62,462 nucleotides of DNA from an uncultured Clostridia bacterium. Its GTDB lineage: Bacteria > Bacillota > Clostridia > Peptostreptococcales > Anaerovoracaceae. This document shows positions 57,623-62,462 of the stretch, in pieces (within the stretch, counting starts at the first letter, position 1; each line of letters begins with the position of its first letter). The DNA lies in NCBI GenBank assembly GCA_934278925.1, contig CAKQWJ010000011.1, positions 1-62,462 of the forward strand, written 5' to 3'. The notes below the pieces were generated by a model. It had not been told where the DNA came from. It saw nothing but the letters and a program-made list of their open reading frames with translations, and did not search any database. Made by a program: the position numbers and the translations under genes.

Positions 57623-60067
57623 ATGAAATACAGAACAAAAGCAATTATCAACGGAGCAGAGCTCCCGGATGAGCAGAAAGAGAATGCATCATCAATTACA
57701 GGTGTCAGTGTAACCGGTTCCTGTGGCAACGGCTTCCAGATTGGAAGCACCGCATCCAGTATGCTGGAATTTACGGTAATTAAACCGTACAAGGAGAGTT
57801 TCGACGGAGACAAGGTAGATTTCTATGTGCTGCCGCTGGAAAGCGAGGAAGAAGAGTCTCGGACGGATACGCTGGAAGCAGAAGTCGGAGACCGGGAAGA
57901 AACCGAACACATCGAAGACACGGACGAAGAAAGCGACGTGGACACCGAAGAAACCGAAGATACGGATGAAGAGGAAGAGGATGTAACCGAGGAAGAGGAA
58001 GCAGAATCCGAAGCGGAAACGGACGCTCTGGAGCTGGACCTGTACGACATGATGAACGGGGAAGCTGCAGAGGATGGAGAAGTGGCCGAAGAGGAGACGA
58101 TTCCGGAAGGAGACGGCTGGGATATACTCGGAACTTTCTATGTATTCAAACAGCAGAACAACAACGACGGCACGGTAACACTGCAGTGCTTCGACGGTTT
58201 TCAACTGATGAACGATCCATACATCCCGGCACAGAAAAATGGAACCTTTCAGCAGTTCTATAACGATATCCGGGCACAGTGTCAGGCGAAGGGAATCATC
58301 GTAGACGAAGAAACGTTTGAAGCCGAACTGAATCCGGTGCTGGAATGGAACCAGGAGTGTACGCTTCGGGAAGCCATCGGATATTTGGCCGGACTGCAAG
58401 GCGGGTTCGCCACCTTCGGCGACGACAACACACTGGGAATCAGTTACTTTGGATACAACGACGAAGTGCTTTTAACATCGGAACTGTTGTCCCGAACAAC
58501 AACATCCGCCGGGGAAACCATGGTGGACGGTATAGTGTGTACCGTGAACCTGAAGCAAGACACCATCGAAGCCGGAGAAGGCGGCCAATCGCTGTATATG
58601 TATAATCCTTTTATGACGCAGGAATTGCTGGATAACATATTCAGTCAGTACCGCGGCATTCGTTATACAGGGGCAGTGCTGCAGGCACGGTGGGACCCGT
58701 CGCTGGTGCCGGGCGAGTTCGTCCGAATCATGACCGACGGCGAGTATATGAACTACGTGGCCATGAATAATGCCATGGCCAATTCCGCCGGGAAGACGGC
58801 AGAGGATATCCTGAACCTGAAGAAGGAAATCAATGCGGTGGGAAAATCCATGCTGGTATCCACCCAGAAGATTACATTCGGCGGGGAAGCGACGGTGGAA
58901 ATTCGGTCCCATCTAATGACGGAAACCGAGAAGGCAAATGCGCCGCTGTCTCCCAGTGATGCCAAATTCAGAGTCGTTACTGCCGACCTGATCCGCACGA
59001 AGGAACTGATTGCCCAGAAGGCGGAAATCGAAGACCTGAAAGCGACCAATGCGCTTATCAAGAATCTTCAGGCAGAGGATGTAAAGATAATCGGGCGACT
59101 GGATGCAGCGGAAGGCAGCATAAAGGTCTTGGATACGAAAAAACTGTCTGCAGAGGATGCAGACCTGCGTTATGTGAACATCGATTTTTCGAAAATCGAT
59201 AAAGCATGGCTGCAGGAGTTCTATGCACAGTCCGGAATCATCAAGGACCTGGTAATCGGCGATTCTACCGTAACCGGTCACCTGGTAGGCGTGACCATCA
59301 GCGGCGACCTGCTGGAAGGAAACACCGTGAAGGCGGATAAACTGGTGGTCAAAGGTGAGGATGGGCTTTACTACAAGCTGAACATCGAGGGCGGCTCAAC
59401 GGTAACTCCGGAGCTCACCAAAGAAATGCTCCAAAGCGGTCTGGACGGAAGCAACATAATCGCCAACACAATTACCGCCGAAAAAATACAGGTAGACGAC
59501 TTAATTGCGTTCGATGCAACCATCGGCGGATTCAACATTGCGTCGAATGCAATATACTCCGGAGTCAAAAGTTCCGTCGACAACACGACGAGGGGAATGT
59601 ACCTCGGCGCGGACGGTCAGATGAACTTCGGCGATTCCAACAACTATATCAAATATCACAAAGATGAGAAGACCGGGAAGTATGCACTGGAAATCATGGC
59701 AGACCATATGATTTTCGGATCCACAGGAACCAATGTGCAGGATGCCATTGAGGACCTGAGAGACGAAATCACAACGCTGCTTCGAATTGAATCCTCCAGG
59801 GGAACGGTCTTCAAGAATGACCACGTGGAGACGGTGCTTTCCGTGGTGATCTACCACGGGAAAAAGCGAATCACCAACGCCGCCGAGCTGAGCGAAGCCT
59901 TCGGAAGCGGTGCATACCTGCAGTGGAAATGGCAGCGGCTGGACGATGACTCATTCGGAATCATCGCCTCTGCAGACCCGAGGTTCGGGAACGATGGTTT
60001 TACGTTCACGCTCAAACCGGAAGACGTGGACACGAAAGTTACTTTTATGTGCGAACTTATTGTTTAA
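57623..60067 (+). CDS. Large tail-tip/baseplate protein with acidic insertion
   Basis: An 814-residue protein. It starts with a baseplate-like beta domain (MKYRTKAIINGAELPDEQ, SMLEFTVIKPYKESFDGD), interrupted at about 73-160 by a run of about 85 residues that is nearly all Glu, Asp, Ser and Thr. The main part has hub-like blocks (GTFYVFKQQNNNDGTVTLQC; LVPGEFVRIMTDG), then a long helix (RTKELIAQKAEIEDLKATNA), a trimeric-fibre-like region and a C-terminal Ig-like domain (about 720-814, SSRGTVFKNDHVETVLSVVI) shared with the next gene. Confidence 0.75.
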   Translation: MKYRTKAIINGAELPDEQKENASSITGVSVTGSCGNGFQIGSTASSMLEFTVIKPYKESFDGDKVDFYVLPLESEEEESRTDTLEAEVGDREETEHIEDTDEESDVDTEETEDTDEEEEDVTEEEEAESEAETDALELDLYDMMNGEAAEDGEVAEEETIPEGDGWDILGTFYVFKQQNNNDGTVTLQCFDGFQLMNDPYIPAQKNGTFQQFYNDIRAQCQAKGIIVDEETFEAELNPVLEWNQECTLREAIGYLAGLQGGFATFGDDNTLGISYFGYNDEVLLTSELLSRTTTSAGETMVDGIVCTVNLKQDTIEAGEGGQSLYMYNPFMTQELLDNIFSQYRGIRYTGAVLQARWDPSLVPGEFVRIMTDGEYMNYVAMNNAMANSAGKTAEDILNLKKEINAVGKSMLVSTQKITFGGEATVEIRSHLMTETEKANAPLSPSDAKFRVVTADLIRTKELIAQKAEIEDLKATNALIKNLQAEDVKIIGRLDAAEGSIKVLDTKKLSAEDADLRYVNIDFSKIDKAWLQEFYAQSGIIKDLVIGDSTVTGHLVGVTISGDLLEGNTVKADKLVVKGEDGLYYKLNIEGGSTVTPELTKEMLQSGLDGSNIIANTITAEKIQVDDLIAFDATIGGFNIASNAIYSGVKSSVDNTTRGMYLGADGQMNFGDSNNYIKYHKDEKTGKYALEIMADHMIFGSTGTNVQDAIEDLRDEITTLLRIESSRGTVFKNDHVETVLSVVIYHGKKRITNAAELSEAFGSGAYLQWKWQRLDDDSFGIIASADPRFGNDGFTFTLKPEDVDTKVTFMCELIV

Positions 60068-60085
60068 GAGAAGGGAAAAAAGAAA

Positions 60086-60808
60086 ATGGCTATTAAATCA
60101 GCAGATCAGATTACAATCGTTGACGTTACAGATGCGTATTCCGTGTTGCTTACATCGGAAGCGTATACCTTTGTCGGAAACACTGCCGGCGTTGCGGCGG
60201 GTGCCTCCTGCGAGACCGAAGCGGTAGCATATTGCGGCACTAATCAGTGTTCCGCCGTGAACGTGAGCGCAGCCAACATTACCTGCCCCACCGGAATCAC
60301 CGCCACGGTAACCAACTCCGGAACAGCACGACCGAAAATCACATTCAAGACCACGGCAACCATTTCAACCGCCTGCGAGGCAACCATTCCGGTTGTGGTA
60401 GACGGCATCACCGTGAACAAGAAGTTCTCGTTCGCCGTGGCAAAGGCAGGCGTGCAGGGCGTGAAAGGTGACAAGGGCGAAAAGGGCGACCAGGGTGTCA
60501 AAGGTGAGCAGGGCATCCAGGGCGTGCAGGGTGCGAAGGGCGACAATGGAGCCGATGCCATTACACTGACAATCACATCCTCTAACGGCACCGTGTTCAA
60601 GAACAACGAAGGCTCCACCGTTCTCACCGCTCACGTGTTTGTCGGTGGAAAAGAACAGACCATTACCGATGCGGGCGTATGCGGAAACATTGGAACCGTC
60701 AGATGGTATAAGGGGTCTTCCACATCGGGGACAGCGGCCAAAACCATCACCGTCACCGCCGGAGAGGTGACCGATTCCATGGCGTACACTTGTCAGCTGG
60801 AGCAGTAG
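60086..60808 (+). CDS. Tail fibre protein with collagen-like segment and Ig-like C-terminus
   Basis: A 240-residue protein. Two beta domains (1-120) are followed by eleven Gly-X-Y triplets (about 122-155; GVKGDKGEKGDQG is visible), the collagen-like spacer known from phage fibres, and a C-terminal domain (about 156-240, SSNGTVFKNNEGSTVLTAHV) homologous to the end of the preceding protein. Such a protein should trimerise. GAAGGG is upstream. Confidence 0.78.
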   Translation: MAIKSADQITIVDVTDAYSVLLTSEAYTFVGNTAGVAAGASCETEAVAYCGTNQCSAVNVSAANITCPTGITATVTNSGTARPKITFKTTATISTACEATIPVVVDGITVNKKFSFAVAKAGVQGVKGDKGEKGDQGVKGEQGIQGVQGAKGDNGADAITLTITSSNGTVFKNNEGSTVLTAHVFVGGKEQTITDAGVCGNIGTVRWYKGSSTSGTAAKTITVTAGEVTDSMAYTCQLEQ

Positions 60809-60824
60809 CAGAAAGGAGCTTATC

Positions 60825-62441
60825 ATGGCAGTAAAAGGAAGTGCAACCGTCACGCTCTCACAATACCGGGATACCGAAAGCGTGACACGGTATTACAAGC
60901 TGCAATCGTCTTCCCTGGCGGCACCGGATAAGCCGGCCAACGTGAAACCGAACGAGACCCCGGCAGGCTGGGCAAAAGCTGAGCCTGCCTGCGACATCAC
61001 CAAAACCCTGTACACGTGTGACGTGACCGTGTTCAGCGACAAGACGACATATGTGTCCGACGTCAGCAAATCCACATCCTACGAAGCGGCAAAAGAAGCG
61101 TGGAATAAGGCGAATAATGCGCAGGGAACTGCGAACGAAGTAAAGAAATACACGGATAACGCTCTGAACAACTACGGATATCAATACGCTGCCGAAATAG
61201 AGGTAGCAGGAGACTCGAATACATATTATCCCGTGATGATATATGGTCCAAGAGAACAGGACGTTATGCGGGAAATTCTTGTAAAGAGAAGTTATAATGA
61301 TAAAGCTCCACAAGAATGGAACGGACATCCGACTGAATATGGCATTGGATGTACGTGTAAAATCAAGTGCAACTTCGGCGGGTGGGGCGGCGCAGAGTAT
61401 GATTGGCGTATCCACGAACTTAATGAAATGTATGGACACGTATTTGGTGGGTGCAAAACCGACGACTCGGGAATGATGTTTTCCATTTTCCTGCGTGGTG
61501 GCGGTGCCAAATATTATCTGTATAGTGATATGGCAATGGATGGTGTATTTCCGTCTCGTTTTTATCCAGTGGCGACAGAGGGGCCGTCTATCTGGTATAA
61601 CGGAGACATGGTTGCTTCTTGGCACAACAATAGACCATTTTACGCACCTCAGCCAAGAACTTACACAGATGCGGTTATCAAGGAGATTCATGACAAAACC
61701 TATATTCAAGTAGCAACTGATGCCTACGAGAATGCAGACAAAGCTCAGGACACTGCTGATAAAGCACAAAGTTCAGCTGATAAAGCTCAGAACACCGCCA
61801 CCGAAGCCGCCAAAACAGCAGACAATTACATCAGCACCGATTCCACCGGCATTATGGTATCCGAAAACAAGGGTACCACCAAGGAAACCCCGAGCAATGC
61901 CACCAAGAACAACGTGCTGATTACAGAGAAGGATGTGCAGATTCGGAAGGGGAAGAAAGTCGTGGCTTCATACGGGGAAACCACTATAATCGGGTCAAAG
62001 GATGGAAATCATATGAGTATTTCACCTTACGAGGTTCAAATCAAAAGTGGAGGAGCAGAAATATTCAACATCCAAACCGTATGTGGGTCCTTAGTGAATG
62101 CATACAGAGCTGAGTTTGATGGACCAGCAGTAGCACAAAAAGTCCAAAACAGCGAAACATATACAATGGCTTGCCCACTTGGGGAAGAAGCAATTGAAGT
62201 GACTAAAGTTGCTATATTTAATAAGCATACAGGAGAGACCGACTACGATATTCACGTTGACAACAGTAAAAGTTGGATTCGCTACGAATTAAATACCGAC
62301 AGCGTAACAATCACAATCGACGGCAGTAATGCAGAAGCAAAAACGGTCCCATGGGCTAATTACTACGTGATTATTATCAATTATGTGGCTCTTCACGAAT
62401 TTTTGTGGGATAGTTTTTTGAAACTATCCCACACTTTTTAA
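60825..62441 (+). CDS. Tail fibre / receptor-binding protein, 3' end inside the inverted repeat
   Basis: A 538-residue protein. The start (MAVKGSATVTLSQYRDTES) is a conserved phage fibre N-terminus; residues 85-120 and 290-330 are Ala/Asn/Asp/Lys-rich helical repeats (DKAQDTADKAQSSADKAQ), and the middle (about 120-285) is a Gly/Trp/Tyr-rich domain with low GC DNA, a likely host-binding module. The last 18 residues, beginning at ALHEFLWDSF, are encoded within the 74-bp repeat and its terminator, so the natural C-terminus may be earlier or different. AAAGGAG precedes the ATG. Confidence 0.8.
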   Translation: MAVKGSATVTLSQYRDTESVTRYYKLQSSSLAAPDKPANVKPNETPAGWAKAEPACDITKTLYTCDVTVFSDKTTYVSDVSKSTSYEAAKEAWNKANNAQGTANEVKKYTDNALNNYGYQYAAEIEVAGDSNTYYPVMIYGPREQDVMREILVKRSYNDKAPQEWNGHPTEYGIGCTCKIKCNFGGWGGAEYDWRIHELNEMYGHVFGGCKTDDSGMMFSIFLRGGGAKYYLYSDMAMDGVFPSRFYPVATEGPSIWYNGDMVASWHNNRPFYAPQPRTYTDAVIKEIHDKTYIQVATDAYENADKAQDTADKAQSSADKAQNTATEAAKTADNYISTDSTGIMVSENKGTTKETPSNATKNNVLITEKDVQIRKGKKVVASYGETTIIGSKDGNHMSISPYEVQIKSGGAEIFNIQTVCGSLVNAYRAEFDGPAVAQKVQNSETYTMACPLGEEAIEVTKVAIFNKHTGETDYDIHVDNSKSWIRYELNTDSVTITIDGSNAEAKTVPWANYYVIIINYVALHEFLWDSFLKLSHTF

Positions 62442-62459
62442 TTGGAATGCCCCGAGCGA
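62386..62459. repeat. Right copy of 74-bp inverted repeat at window ends
   Basis: Exact reverse complement of 1-74. It covers the last codons of the tail fibre gene and its terminator, and ends three bases before the window end. The three additional bases GAC-side (62460-62462) would extend the repeat if the left copy began earlier. Confidence 0.9.
62405..62442 (+). terminator. Terminator within the right repeat
   Basis: GTGGGATAGTTT and AAACTATCCCAC pair perfectly (12 bp) around TTTG, followed by ACTTTTTAATT. Confidence 0.85.
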
Positions 62460-62462
62460 CCC

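Larger units (their letters stand above)
40487..62462 (+). mobile_element. Prophage of siphovirus type, incomplete in this window
   Basis: From the 3' end of tRNA-Sec to the window end the genes are phage genes: integrase fragment, regulator genes, methyltransferase, portal, terminase, capsid, tail tube, tape measure, baseplate and tail fibre. Tail length genes and a gpG/gpGT frameshift show a long-tailed non-contractile phage. Replication genes are missing between the regulator and structural parts, and lysis genes and the far attachment site lie outside the window. The left boundary is inferred from the tRNA and integrase position. Confidence 0.88.

Noticed and set aside
1..62462. Whole window as a transposon with 74-bp terminal repeats
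   Set aside because: No transposase, housekeeping genes inside, and one repeat copy lies in a phage gene; a repeat or assembly effect is more likely.
1..62462. CRISPR array
   Set aside because: No series of regularly spaced direct repeats with unique spacers was seen; the only tandem repeats are the short 10- and 11-bp ones near 41.8-42.0 and 44.0 kb.

Overview
The window looks like a chromosomal contig from an anaerobic low-GC-lineage Firmicute (class Clostridia). Three things suggest this: a pyruvate:ferredoxin oxidoreductase, strong AGGAGG ribosome binding sites, and typical clostridial gene neighbourhoods (rpmB-asp23-recG, coaD-tmcAL-rpmF, ftsK-rimO-pgsA-cinA-recA, rplU-rpmA-obgE). The organism makes selenocysteine: it carries tRNA-Sec, a selD that itself reads through a UGA, and a NifS-like enzyme beside them. 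A Spo0A-type DNA-binding domain is present without a receiver domain. I cannot name the genus from sequence alone; a Peptostreptococcales/Family XIII-like organism is a guess.

Layout: 1-5.3 kb, minus strand: a bifunctional class A penicillin-binding protein with a very long acidic cytoplasmic tail, and a membrane-anchored M20/PepD-like protein that seems to have lost its metal ligands. 5.3-20.9 kb, plus strand: translation, replication, repair and division genes (rpmB, asp23, recG, rsmD, coaD, tmcAL, rpmF, ftsK, rimO, pgsA, cinA, recA, rplU, rpmA, obgE), many with readable promoters; recA has a perfect LexA/Cheo box. 21-26 kb: comEA-like protein, Spo0A-C-like regulator, pyruvate:ferredoxin oxidoreductase, a DUF896 protein. 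26-28 kb, minus strand: TSCPD protein, HD-domain protein, purine nucleoside phosphorylase. 28-31.6 kb: two overlapping acyl-CoA synthetase-type ligases. 31.7-36.8 kb: aspartate-family amino acid genes, hom-lysC-asd on minus and thrC divergent on plus. 37-40.5 kb: selenium block (LysR regulator, selD, cysteine desulfurase-like enzyme, tRNA-Sec).

From about 40.5 kb to the end lies a prophage of siphovirus type, apparently integrated next to the tRNA-Sec gene. It starts with a truncated integrase, an XRE-type regulator and a HicB-like protein on the minus strand. A regulatory region follows, then an accessory section: an orphan N6-adenine methyltransferase plus a half-size HsdS-like subunit, flanked by two copies of a promoter/iteron/mini-membrane-protein/terminator unit. 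Next come a metallopeptidase, an HNH nuclease, portal, a split MuF-like minor head protein with a possible toxin/immunity pair, two YjcQ paralogues, large terminase, scaffold, capsid, connector genes, tail tube, tail chaperones joined by a programmed -1 frameshift, tape measure and tail-tip/fibre genes. The window ends before any lysis genes.

The first 74 bases and bases 62386-62459 are exact inverted copies of each other. They contain a terminator, and the right copy encodes the last residues of the tail fibre. This is either a true repeat (assembly break point) or the mark of an inversion or chimeric join.
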